From assembly GCA_903848935.1 (NCBI GenBank), contig CAINHO010000034.1, forward strand, positions 1 through 54,076: a stretch of DNA of 54,076 nucleotides, in the 5' to 3' direction. This document shows positions 1 through 8,900 of this stretch, one piece after another; the first letter of the stretch is position 1; each line of letters opens with the position of its first letter. The notes below the pieces were generated by a model that made no database searches, was not told where the DNA came from, and saw nothing but the letters and a program-made list of their open reading frames with translations. The position numbers and the translations under genes were made by a program. The stretch is from an uncultured Pseudomonadota bacterium. GTDB lineage: Bacteria; Pseudomonadota; Gammaproteobacteria; Methylococcales; Methylomonadaceae.

Positions 1-21
1 AAAATAAATAAATAAATAAAT
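1..21. repeat. short AAAT tandem repeat
   Basis: About five tandem copies of a four-base AAAT unit open the window. It is a simple-sequence tract downstream of the small minus-strand ORF at 70-174. No function is evident. Confidence 0.6.
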
Positions 22-69
22 GCTAACAAAGAAGATAATAAATTCAAGCATTAAATTGACCCCGAGGTT

Positions 70-174
70 TTACCTTGTTACTAGGGCGAATGGGGCATTC
101 TCGATACTAGCAGGTTTTGTCTTGCTGCCATACAAATAAAGATTTGTTACTTCTTCAGCGGTTAGTAGACTCAT
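70..174 (-). CDS. small 34-residue ORF, possible RTX-family fragment
   Basis: This is a 34-codon reading frame. A convincing ribosome binding site (GGAGAA, spacer about 6) lies directly upstream of its ATG at 174, and it begins 31 bases after the end of the 206-712 gene on the same strand. The peptide starts MSLLTAEEVTNLYLYGS. The stretch EEVTNLY..GS also occurs near the C-terminus of the broken RTX gene at 899-3850, and the two DNA stretches are visibly similar. It may be the first codons of a displaced RTX-family gene, or a genuine small protein. The function is unknown; the RBS is the main reason for listing it. Confidence 0.4.
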   Translation of the reverse strand: MSLLTAEEVTNLYLYGSKTKPASIENAPFALVTR

Positions 175-205
175 AAGTGTTCTCCAAAAATGATAAAAAT
201 AACGG

Positions 206-712
206 TTATACTAATTCCCAAATTAATTCGCCGCAGTTGCTAATACTTGGAAAAATTTCAATTTTTTTTACTTGGGCTATGCCTTTGTTATCACGGTATC
301 GGGACACATACCTGATGCCTACAATTGCAGACCAACCTGTTAAACGCTCCCAGCAACTAATTGGATTAGCTTCGTATCCTGTTGTGATATAGTTCAATGT
401 TACTTGACAACAATTTGGATTTAATGCCAAAAACTCTTCTATATCACGATAAGGAATTGGCTCATTCCCTAAATTTTGTTCTGCATATAACCTATATTTA
501 TCGCTTTTAGCCATGGCTTTAACATGTCGAAAATATTCGAGATTAGCCTTTTCGCCCTTAATAACATACTCGATTACCAGGTCACGTTTTTCTTCGTTAG
601 ACAAAAAACGATTTTGACCAAAGCAAAAGCCAAGATAATTCAAACTTAGAATTGCAGTCAGAAAAATTGCTAAAACAGATTTGATAGGATTATTTTTAAT
701 ACATGAAATCAC
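206..712 (-). CDS. hypothetical exported or membrane-anchored protein
   Basis: This 168-residue protein is not recognised. Residues 1-33 look like a signal peptide or N-terminal membrane anchor: a Lys-containing start, a hydrophobic stretch KSVLAIFLTAILSLNYLGF, then a polar region. The remainder is a mixed alpha/beta-type soluble domain with a CC pair near residue 100 and two further Cys. It sits downstream of the frameshifted RTX gene on the same strand, separated by 186 bases in which I see no gene. Its role is unknown. A partner of the RTX protein is possible from position alone, but nothing in the sequence supports that. Confidence 0.55.
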   Translation of the reverse strand: MISCIKNNPIKSVLAIFLTAILSLNYLGFCFGQNRFLSNEEKRDLVIEYVIKGEKANLEYFRHVKAMAKSDKYRLYAEQNLGNEPIPYRDIEEFLALNPNCCQVTLNYITTGYEANPISCWERLTGWSAIVGIRYVSRYRDNKGIAQVKKIEIFPSISNCGELIWELV

Positions 713-898
713 GTTATTTCATACCCTTAATTTAATGGCTAAAATGGCAGAAAAACATCAAACGACTGTGTAAGAATTCGCAAGATTGTCTACTCTTCTG
801 CAGAACACATGCCATTGTGATGTCGGTTTATAATCAATTGTTTTTATTTGAAAAATTATTTTCAATATCAAAATGTAGATTGCATCAATACATTTGAG

Positions 899-3850
899 CT
901 ATGTGATATGACCTGATTTTAATAAATGTTGCGTGAAATACCATATTTTATGATGGATTACGCTAGATTTAATTGCTACTGATCCATACAAATTAGTTAC
1001 TTCTTCTAGTGAATTGCCAGTGGCATTAAGATTTCCAGCATTTGCCATTAAAGTTAGATTTTCTATATTAGCCGCCAAAGTGTAGCTGATTGAACTCAGT
1101 ACTGTATCCAATCCAGCATTTGTAGCCTCGACAACATTGTCGCCGATAGCATCTATTTTGTAAGTGTCATTACCTGTGCCACCTTTCAGTACGTCATCAC
1201 CTGCTCCACCATCGAGCGTATCATCACCCGATTGACCATAAAGTGTATCGTTCCCGTCACCACCATCGACTAAATCATTGCCAGTATTGCCATGCAATTC
1301 ATCATTGCCACTTAAACCAAATCCCCGCTGTATAACCATACAGCGAATCGTCACCTATCGTGCCTAATGTATCGACATGCGCTTTAATGGCGGCTAAATC
1401 CCAATGTTCACCATTGGCAAAATCAAAACTATCAATTCTGCGAGCAGCAGTTTCAAAATAACCGTCAACAGTAAACAGTAAGTTGATCACCTGTAGTAAA
1501 ATAAGCGTTAAATCATCGTCTTGTCTGATTGTTTGAACTACATTTTGCGTGGATAAGTCGGAAAAATGAGCAACATCTATTGCATCCGAAGCTGAATCGT
1601 ATTGATGAATGTGGTCATTGCCAAAACCACGTTGAAAAACATAAATATCACTGCCTGCATTACCATCTAACACATCATTCCCTTTGCCACCTTCTAACGT
1701 ATCATTCCCAGATCCACCTTCAAGCGTGTCGTTACCATCACCACCTTTAAGTACATCATCACCGCCCGACCCATTCAATACGTCGTCGCCACCAAAACCG
1801 AGCAAGCGTTCATTAGCGCAGCACTGCCATTCAAACAATTAGCTTCTGCATTTCCTGTTAAAGTATCGAGTTGAACAAGCTGTAAAACATTCAGAGCATC
1901 TGTATTATTAGCAAAACCATCATTGAGACTTTGCCAAATAGAAGAATCTGTCCAACCTAGTGCTTTCAAGTTTCGTGCAAAACCGTCTAATAGCGTTAAA
2001 CCTTGAGTAGGATTAGCTGTGAGTTGATTTTGTAATGTATTCACAATGTTTATTAGGTCAGGTTGTAAGGTCTGTGTTGTGTTATCCCATTGCCAACGTA
2101 CTTGAGCATATAAATCAGTAAGTCGTGTTTGAGCTTCCAATTGTGCAAAGGTTGCATCAGATAAGTCATTAAACGCGACAGCGATTTTCTTGCCTGCGGT
2201 ATCCCCAGGATTTACTCCCCAGTCTGTTTGATAAAAACTGTCTCCTAAGAAATTTTCTAAGGTAACGAGTTGCCGTGCATCTACATAACTACCCCGACTT
2301 TGCGGTGCAACCGTATCTGCACTTGCCCAGTGATAAAGAATGTTGTTGACAAGAGAATGTCGTTGTCCTTCATCGGTTTCAGTTTGATAACTAGCAACTA
2401 AAGTTTTAAATGTGTTGCTGGTATCTAAGGCAATAGCTTGCCATAAATCTCTCACAACACCATAACCCGACAAGTTAGAAAGTGTTGTTACGTCATCCGG
2501 TATGGAAATGTATGTTTTAGCCAAACTGTAAGTATGATCAACAGCAAACCAAATATCTTCTGCTGTAGCTTGACTGCCATCTGCTAGAGTGTAGCTACCT
2601 ATTTGTTTGTGAGCATTGCTGTTGTTATCTACAAAAGTGCTGTTCTGATAATTGGTTGAAATGGCAGTTACGCCTTCTTCAGCAAGTGTGTGTAATTCAT
2701 TGCTTTGACTAAAACCGTCTCCATTGGCATCTATCCATAATTTAAGGCTGTTAAAGTCAGTATCTTGACTAGTGATTGGTTGTCATGATTGTTATCTAGG
2801 ATTTTTAAAGCCTCAAAACCATTAGCGGCTTTAATGCCATTGATTAGGGTTTCATTGCCGAACAGTTCTGCACCATCGTCAATGTAACCGTTATTATTCA
2901 AGTCACGAACAAGCAAGGCATCATTTGGATTGATCCAGCCTGTTTGTTCGGCAAAGCCATCCCCCGCATGGTCAAAATAAGTGCCTTGTTTTACGCCTGT
3001 GGTTTCTATTCCATCATTATTCAGGTCAAGTACGATAGGTGAAGAGGTGCTTTTTGCCGAATGAACTTGGTTTTTGATATTGTCTACAGTTTGCTTGTCT
3101 GTTGAGCTATGTCTGAGTTTATCAAGAGCTGGGAACAATTCTTTGAAATGAGTTTCCCATTCATCAGCATTTGTTGCTCCGTGAATACCATCATTCACAC
3201 TTGTAATAGCACCATCAAAAATCTTAACTATTTCTTTTGATAAATCTTGGTTAGTTAACAAATTGGCATCAGTTTTTACTTGTTCTCTCAAAATATCAAG
3301 AAGGCGCAACGAATCATTTTTGTAGGCAGAATAGCCTTTTTCTATGTTGGGTATATTGGCTGGGTTATTAAAAAAGTCACCGCTAGTGTCTGGTATTTCA
3401 GCCTTTGTAATTTTGGCTACCTTTGCTAAGGAGGTTTGAATTGCATTTTTTAAGTTGACTGCTCCCCCGCCTATTTCGCCCGTTGTGACACTTAACCCTC
3501 CTGCTGACAACGCTAAACCAAAATCGACAGAGGCAATAGCTCTATAATCTTCAACAAAACCACCAAACTTCTCACCGTTTAACCCTCTTTGTAAATTAAA
3601 ATCACCACTTGTTTTATATTGATACAAGTTTTGAAAAACAGAATTTTTTTGGTCAAACTTCACAAATCTGTCTATTGTATCTTGAGGGTTATATCCAACA
3701 GGCACAATATAAGGACTTCCTGTCGCTGGATTGATTACATATTCTTAAATAAGTAGAATCAACATATCCTACAATTTTCCACCCATTATCCGTGTTACCT
3801 CTAATTGCAGATTTAAAAATACTATCATTTACATTCAATTGGTCACTCAT
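899..3850 (-). pseudogene. RTX/FrpC-like calcium-binding protein gene, four frameshifts
   Basis: The start is the ATG at 3850, with GGAG about 8 bases upstream. The reading then moves between frames near 3745, 2780, 1815 and 1325. Joined, the pieces give one RTX protein of roughly 980 residues. An N-terminal helical region is followed by a FrpC-like Ca-binding segment (LDLNNDGIETTG, LLVRDLNNNGYIDDGAELFG, LWIDANGDG). After that come a block of GGxGNDxL nonapeptide repeats, a haemolysin-related domain (ending near IDSFDFANGEHWDL), and a second RTX block. The C-terminus breaks off abruptly after [16 protein letters not shown]. Such proteins are secreted by type I systems and fold in calcium. The site near 1325 is a run of four G where one base appears extra; the others are not in homopolymers. 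Two shifts are of one sign and two of the other. Either the gene is decaying or the sequence has errors here. It lies 3 bases after the stop of the 3854-4540 gene, so the two were probably cotranscribed. Confidence 0.8.
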
Positions 3851-3853
3851 AAT

Positions 3854-4540
3854 TTAATCTCCAATCACAAGATTTTCTTGTCCATTAGTTTCACAAAAAT
3901 AGACGACATAAGTATGTCTGTCCACACTATTTGCCATTGTTCTATAGGCTTTTTCTTTATAGGATTTGTTTACCACTGAGTTGTATACAGTCACATAATC
4001 AATTCCTCTAAAATTACCTTTTGGATTTGCCATTTCATCTATTTCGTCGTAAATCAGGTATTTTTCACATCCCAAATAAGTTCCTCCCATAGGAATTTGC
4101 ACTAATTTTGCTTTTCCATCTTGTGCTACAGAAGCTGAATTTTCTATGATGGTCAAATAATTATTTTTATTGAACTGATAATAGATGGTATCTCTATCGA
4201 TTCCATATTTATTTAGCAATATGAATATGAATGCTGTAGTTGCAACGGGCGTTAATAAAACAACAAATGATGCTTTCCATTTTTTTTGAAATAAAAAAAT
4301 CAAAAAAAATACAACGCATAAGAGCATTATTCCCCAATTAAGGTGATTAAGTATTTCAGCAAAAATAGAATGTTGATTTCCTACGTGTAAAACATCTCTT
4401 GTTGTGAGATTGAATACAAATAGAACTGGCAAGAGAATCGTTATGACATAATGTCGCCTGATGAGTGCTATAACATTTTCACTTTGCTTAATAGTTATGT
4501 TTTTCATTTGGTTATCTTTGATTTGTAGCACGGCACGCAT
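3854..4540 (-). CDS. small membrane protein of unknown function
   Basis: This 228-residue protein has about three predicted transmembrane stretches in its first half: around residues 29-48 (VITILLPVLFVFNL), 68-86 (IMLLCVVFFLIFLF) and 89-110 (FVVLLTPVATTAFIFIL). A C-terminal domain of about 115 residues with two or three Cys follows. An internal ATG at 4507 (MKNITIKQ) is an alternative start. The stop codon overlaps the ribosome binding site of the RTX gene that follows, so the two form a unit. A perfect inverted repeat lies about 45 bases upstream. I do not recognise the family. A link to export of, or protection against, the RTX product can only be suggested from position. Confidence 0.65.
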   Translation of the reverse strand: MRAVLQIKDNQMKNITIKQSENVIALIRRHYVITILLPVLFVFNLTTRDVLHVGNQHSIFAEILNHLNWGIMLLCVVFFLIFLFQKKWKASFVVLLTPVATTAFIFILLNKYGIDRDTIYYQFNKNNYLTIIENSASVAQDGKAKLVQIPMGGTYLGCEKYLIYDEIDEMANPKGNFRGIDYVTVYNSVVNKSYKEKAYRTMANSVDRHTYVVYFCETNGQENLVIGD

Positions 4541-4581
4541 GATTATAATGTTAATTCTACTCCATCAATAAAATGAAACAA

Positions 4582-4598
4582 TGCGACAAATTGTCGCA
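4582..4598. promoter_or_regulatory. perfect inverted repeat, candidate operator
   Basis: TGCGACAA, one A, then TTGTCGCA form a perfect 8-bp dyad with a single central base. It lies 42 bases upstream of the minus-strand start at 4540 and upstream of the htpG remnant. Size and symmetry fit a binding site for a dimeric repressor. There is no T-run, so it is not a terminator. Confidence 0.45.
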
Positions 4599-4639
4599 AT
4601 TTACATTACATTCTCTCTCGGCGGTTTTGGTGGCACAAA

Positions 4640-4831
4640 AAACCAATTTTTGAAATCAATCCAGACCACGCGCTGGTTCAACGCATGAAAGTTGAACAAG
4701 ATGACACTCGTTTTGCAGATTTAACACAGATTTTGTTTGACCAAGCGATTTTGAGCGAAGGCGGACATTTAGACGACCCAGCAGCGTTTGTCCATAAGTT
4801 GAATGGGTTGTTGCAAGGCTTGTTGAAATAA
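4640..4831 (+). pseudogene. htpG: htpG 3' fragment (Hsp90 C-terminus)
   Basis: Sixty-three codons and a stop read KPIFEINPDHALVQRM, then ADLTQILFDQAILSEGG, then DDPAAFVHKLNGLL. This is the extreme C-terminal dimerisation region of bacterial Hsp90 (compare the E. coli ending: FELNPDHVLV, LLLDQALLAE, LEDP). Upstream of about 4640 the homology stops at once, although the frame remains open for a few codons, and no start codon or other HtpG sequence is present. The htpG terminator survives just downstream. So this is the scar of a gene whose 5' part (about 90 percent) was removed or replaced, probably when the accessory block at 1-4640 arrived. It is not expected to make protein. Confidence 0.85.
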
Positions 4832-4859
4832 GTTTTTCAACTTTCGGAACACAAAAAAA

Positions 4860-4883
4860 GCTGATGAAAATCAGCCTTTTTTT
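4860..4883 (+). terminator. rho-independent terminator of the htpG remnant
   Basis: The stem is GCTGAT/ATCAGC with a GAAA tetraloop, followed by seven T. It sits 28 bases after the htpG stop codon and appears intact. Confidence 0.85.
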
Positions 4884-4908
4884 ATTCCACTTTGTTGGTA
4901 GGTTTTAA

Positions 4909-4936
4909 TTGAATTAGAAACCCGCAAGCGTAAAAT
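4909..4936 (+). promoter_or_regulatory. candidate sigma-70 promoter of hicBA
   Basis: TTGAAT, a 16-base spacer and TAAAAT lie between the htpG terminator and hicB. The -10 box is about 54 bases upstream of the hicB start. Assigned by eye from the consensus only. Confidence 0.45.
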
Positions 4937-4989
4937 GCCGAATCATACAAACCTTTTTAACTTTAAGCAGTAAAAATTAGAAATAAAAA

Positions 4990-5193
4990 ATGAAACTTAA
5001 AGCAATTATTCACGAAGCAGAAGAAGGTGGTTTTTGGGGAGAAGTCCCTGCAATTGAAGGCTGTGCAACGCAAGGCGAAACTATCGAGGAACTTTTAAAA
5101 AATTTGCACGAAGCTATTGAAGCCTGTCTTTCTGTTGATTTGGAACATATTACGCTTTCTAAAGGCGATAGAATCATGGAAGTAGCAATGTGA
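4990..5193 (+). CDS. hicB: HicB-family antitoxin
   Basis: This 67-residue protein has the HicB fold signature: KLKAIIHEAEEGGFWGEVPAIEG, then CATQGETIEELLKNLHEAIEACL. This is the partial RNase-H-like domain that binds and neutralises HicA, and usually represses the operon. There is no separate C-terminal DNA-binding domain, so this is the short form. Its last codons overlap the hicA start by four bases (ATGTGA), which indicates translational coupling. The order is antitoxin first, the reverse of the E. coli hicAB order but common elsewhere. No strong Shine-Dalgarno sequence is visible ahead of the ATG. Confidence 0.9.
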   Translation: MKLKAIIHEAEEGGFWGEVPAIEGCATQGETIEELLKNLHEAIEACLSVDLEHITLSKGDRIMEVAM

Positions 5194-5396
5194 AAGCCGT
5201 GTCGGGAAAGCGTTTCGCACAAATTTTATTGCATCACGGTTGGCGTTTAATTCGAGTAAATGGAAGTCATCATGTTTATATGCGTGAAGGTAGTTCGGCT
5301 CGAATTTCATTACCTATTCATGGCAATCAAGATTTAAAAATTGGCATACTTAAAAATTTTATGAAAATTGCCAACATTACCGAAAATGATTTGTAA
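5190..5396 (+). CDS. hicA: HicA-family mRNA interferase toxin
   Basis: This 68-residue protein has the HicA double-stranded-RNA-binding-like fold. It contains SGKRFAQILLHHGWRLIRVNGSHHVY followed by a basic strand and ISLPIHGNQDLKIGILKNFMKIANI. The His in the GSHH motif is the conserved catalytic residue of the family, which cleaves mRNA independently of ribosomes. Length is normal for HicA, and no truncation or frameshift is seen, so the toxin is probably active. It overlaps hicB by four bases. A repeated leader sequence starts at its stop codon, hinting that neighbouring DNA was rearranged here. Confidence 0.9.
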   Translation: MKAVSGKRFAQILLHHGWRLIRVNGSHHVYMREGSSARISLPIHGNQDLKIGILKNFMKIANITENDL

Positions 5397-5427
5397 AAAA
5401 GGTGCATCACATGAACATCAAAAAGAA
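5393..5427 (+). repeat. first copy of a duplicated leader
   Basis: About 35 bases beginning GTAAAAAAGG and running through ATGAACATCAAAAAGAA. They recur at 5923-5958 with two substitutions and one extra base. This copy begins inside the hicA stop codon and encodes only MNIKKKND before a stop. It looks like a fossil copy of the start of the large gene at 5942. Confidence 0.8.
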
Positions 5428-5429
5428 AA

Positions 5430-5566
5430 ATGATTAAATCGTTCAAAGATAGCAACACACAAGCCCTATTTTTTGGTCAACGAATTCCGAAATTTATTAA
5501 CATTGAATCTGTTGCCTTGCGAAAATTGGCAATGCGTTTGATGTTAAAATTGTCGATTATCACTAA
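5430..5566 (+). pseudogene. higB: higB toxin gene with internal deletion
   Basis: The frame from 5430 reads MIKSFKDSNTQALFFGQRIP and continues to VALRKLAM, the N-terminal third of a HigB/RelE-type toxin. From 5528, in a different frame, GNAFDVKIVDYH and a TAA stop at 5564 form a canonical HigB C-terminus. About 45 central codons, containing most of the catalytic core, are missing, and the two ends are out of frame. TTGGCAATG at the junction can be read as either side, so a deletion between short direct repeats is a plausible cause. Read straight through, the first frame fuses into higA and would add 50 residues to it. The toxin is inactive as it stands. Confidence 0.85.
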
Positions 5567-5579
5567 AGAGGAGAACAAA

Positions 5580-5882
5580 ATGCGTACGATTCCTTACCCC
5601 TCACCCGCTGAAATTTTGCGAGAAGAATTTTTAAATCCGTTGGCAATTACCTATTCTGAACTCGCTGATGCAATCAGTATTTCCCAAGATGAAGCACAAA
5701 AAATTGTGACAGGCTTGCAACCAATGACCGCAGAAATTGATTTGCGATTAGCGCGTTATTTTGATGTTTCTGAAGGTTTTTGGACTGGACTGCAAGAAGA
5801 TTACAATCATTCGATTGCAAAAGATAAACTTCACGACATATTGCCAAAAATAAAACCTATTCAAACGCAACAGCGTTTGTAA
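5580..5882 (+). CDS. higA: HigA/VapI-type antitoxin (orphan)
   Basis: This 100-residue protein has an XRE-type helix-turn-helix. PSPAEILREEFLNPLAITYSE is followed by the HTH and LRLARYFDVSEGFWTGLQEDY, the standard HigA layout. The start is the ATG at 5580, chosen because GAGGAG lies 6 bases upstream and the family starts at this point. A longer in-frame start at 5430 belongs to the higB remnant. HigA normally binds HigB and represses the higBA promoter. Here the toxin is deleted, so the gene may persist as a stand-alone repressor or as an antidote to HigB toxins encoded elsewhere. Confidence 0.85.
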   Translation: MRTIPYPSPAEILREEFLNPLAITYSELADAISISQDEAQKIVTGLQPMTAEIDLRLARYFDVSEGFWTGLQEDYNHSIAKDKLHDILPKIKPIQTQQRL

Positions 5883-5922
5883 TTTTTCAAATTTTGTCCG
5901 CAACCATTTTTAAATTCAAGCC

Positions 5923-5958
5923 GTAAAAAAGGTACATCAAAATGAACATCAAAAAGAA
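5923..5958 (+). repeat. second copy of the duplicated leader, containing the start of the 5942 gene
   Basis: Matches 5393-5427. It supplies the AAGG ribosome binding site and the first codons (MNIKK) of the 2140-residue protein. The sequence just before it (about 5898-5922) also resembles 4948-4971 ahead of hicB (TTTTTAA, then AAG, then GTAAAAA). Confidence 0.8.
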
Positions 5959-8900
5959 TTTCTTATTTCTCATCATGACTTTAGTGATGACCTTTTTATT
6001 GCCGAATTATGCAATGGCGGCATTTACCTTCACGGCACATGATACGAAAGGAGCTTTATTAAACTTCTCTAATCCTGTTCTGATTGCAGGTGCGGGAGTT
6101 GCTGCTGGCGCAGGTACTGCTTCAGTGGGGGCTAAGTTCAAATATACAAACGTGATTACGGTCGATGGTGTTCAAATTGATGCAATTGTTAGCGTGGACA
6201 GCATCGTCAATATGACAATCACAAAATTTGATGATCCGAAACCTAATCCCACCCCAAAAGATGCCAAAAGAAAAACATTAACTGGCACAACGGTGAATTA
6301 TGTGACTTCATTTGGGGGAGTTGTTCCTGAAGGTGCGATATTTGCACCGCAATTGACAGCCACTTCACATACCGCTGACTCACACGTCGATTTCACCATT
6401 TCATTTCAAGACACAGCAGGCAAACCCGTTGTGTTACAGAATGTCTATAACAATTCGTTAGACGATGAAAGCGTTGAATACAATGAGTTTGGTGGTTTCA
6501 ATTCTTTTGCGTTTGCCAGTGATTATAAAACAAACACCGTGCAGCACATGGTAGCAAGCGCAGGGTTGGGGGGGAAAGTTCGTTTTTCTAATTCCAATTG
6601 TCCTGGTAATGCAGGCTTATACATTACCGATTCAAGCCGCGTTCAAACGTTTTTTAAGACCATCACTAGCTTAAAATTAACGTTGGGACAGTTTGCTAAT
6701 GGCACAGTACCTACGGGCGTAGGCACTGCGGTTTCAACGTGTACCAACACCAGTGTTCGTTATTACGGTGCAATCTTCGCTCAAGATGGATTTGTTGAAA
6801 GCACAACGCCACCTGTTCAAATTACCGCGCCAACGGTTGATTTACTGACCACGTCAAACACCAAACCAGCAGTCACCGGCACTGTCGGCGGCGTGGTATC
6901 GGGTATGACGCAAGGCAGCGCGTTGCTTGCAGGTGAAACACTTTCGGTTACTTTAAATGGCACAACCTATACCACACCGAATGCAAATTTAGTTATTAAC
7001 AATATCAACTGGACGCTAAATGTTCCCACCGCGTTAGCCGTTGGCACTTATGAAGTCACCGCAGCACGCACGGGAGGGTTAATTGATCAAACGAATAACG
7101 AATTAACCATCACGCCAATTTGCGTCGCACCGCAAATTTTAAATTTAACGTTAACAGCCTGTGTATTGCCTAGCGTTACAGATACGGTTGTTTGTCACAC
7201 CGGTGATATGGGAGATAGAAATGGCGACGGGGTTGAAGACAGCAAAGATGATGCACTTCGCCATTACGTTAAAGAAATTATTCCTTCGACTGGTATAAAT
7301 GGTCACGAAACACATGTAGACGATAAAGAAGCAGGTAATGGTGCGTCTGGAAAAAGTTGCCCAGATGACGCACCTGTTTGTGTATCACCAGCGGTCGTCA
7401 ATCCTGCAACTAATACTTGTATGACTCCATCTCCCGTTTGTCTTGCACCTCAAATTTTAAACTCAGCGGCAACAGCTTGCATTACACCTGTAACCAACGG
7501 CACAGCATGTACGGCAGTCACCAGTCCTTTGCCTACTGTATTACCTACAAACACAGATTATGATGGTAAAAAAATCAGTATTTGCCATTTCCCTCCTGGT
7601 AATCCTAACAATGTTCAACTTATTTCAGTCAGTTTGAACGCGCTTTCTACGCATGTGAACGATCACGGTGATTCGATTTGGCAAAGTGATAAAAATTGTC
7701 CCGCCACCTCGACGAGTTGTGATGTACCTGTGTCGCCAACCGTTGATACAAAAACTACCACTACATTGGTTGCGCCAACCTTAACGGGTAGCGTCGGCAC
7801 AAGTTCTTCATTAACGATTACGGTGAATGGTGTCAGTGGTACAGCAACAATCAGTGGTACAACGTGGTCATACTCACCTGGACTTTTACCCATCGGAGCG
7901 TATGAAGTCATCGCAACAGGCGATGCTTTACACGGCAGTTTAGTAGATTCAACGCACAACGAATTAACTGTGACGTTAGCGTGTCCAACAGGTCAAGTCG
8001 TTAATTCACAGGGAACGGGTTGTATCGCCCCCATGATTCCTACGGTAATTTCAGTAACGGTTGACGATAAACACCTTCCAACTTTGACGGGTAATGTCGG
8101 CACAAGCTCGTCGTTAAAAATTACGATTAACGGCGTAGGTGGCACGGCAACTATCAATGCCGCAATGGGAACGTGGTCATACACATTTGCAAGCACCTTT
8201 GCGGCGGGAACTTACAACGTCGTTGCCACTGGTGATACGGGGTTAGTCGATACCTCTACAGGGGAATTGAGTGTCACGGCAACGGTAATTCCAACTGTAA
8301 CCAGTGGCGCGACGACCACCGATAAAATCGTCCCCATTTTGAGCGGTACATTCGGTACAAGCGCGTCATTGACGATTACTGCAAAAAACTCAATCAGCAA
8401 CACGGTTTATGCAATGGGGTCGGTTACGAAAAGCGGCACGGCATCAACTACACCTTGGACAATGATGGGTGCAACCGTTCTTCCAGCAGGAACTTATGAC
8501 GTAATTGCAACAGGCGACGTAGCTTCTGGCAGTTTAGTTGATAACACTTCGGGAGAGCTTAAAGTCACAATAACTTGTACGTCACCCGCAACCCCAGACA
8601 GCGCGGGACTTACTTGTACTACGCCTACAATTCCAACTGTAGACAGCGGCAAAATATTTACTGATGTACAAAAACCTACGCTCACAGGTACAGTTGGAGC
8701 CAGTACGTCGCTAACAATTGCTGTAAAAGATTCAATAACAGGGGCGATTTATGCAACGGGAACACCAACGCTCACTGGCATAGCACCAAATAAAACTTGG
8801 TCATTAACAACTGCAAATACAATTCCTGCGGGAACTTATAATGTCGTAGCGACTGGTGACACAGGTTTGGTTGATACAACGACAAATGAATTAACCATAA

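Noticed and set aside
5430..5882. One 150-residue fused protein
   Set aside because: The first 50 codons are a truncated higB; a strong ribosome site at 5568 and the family start point to the ATG at 5580 for higA.
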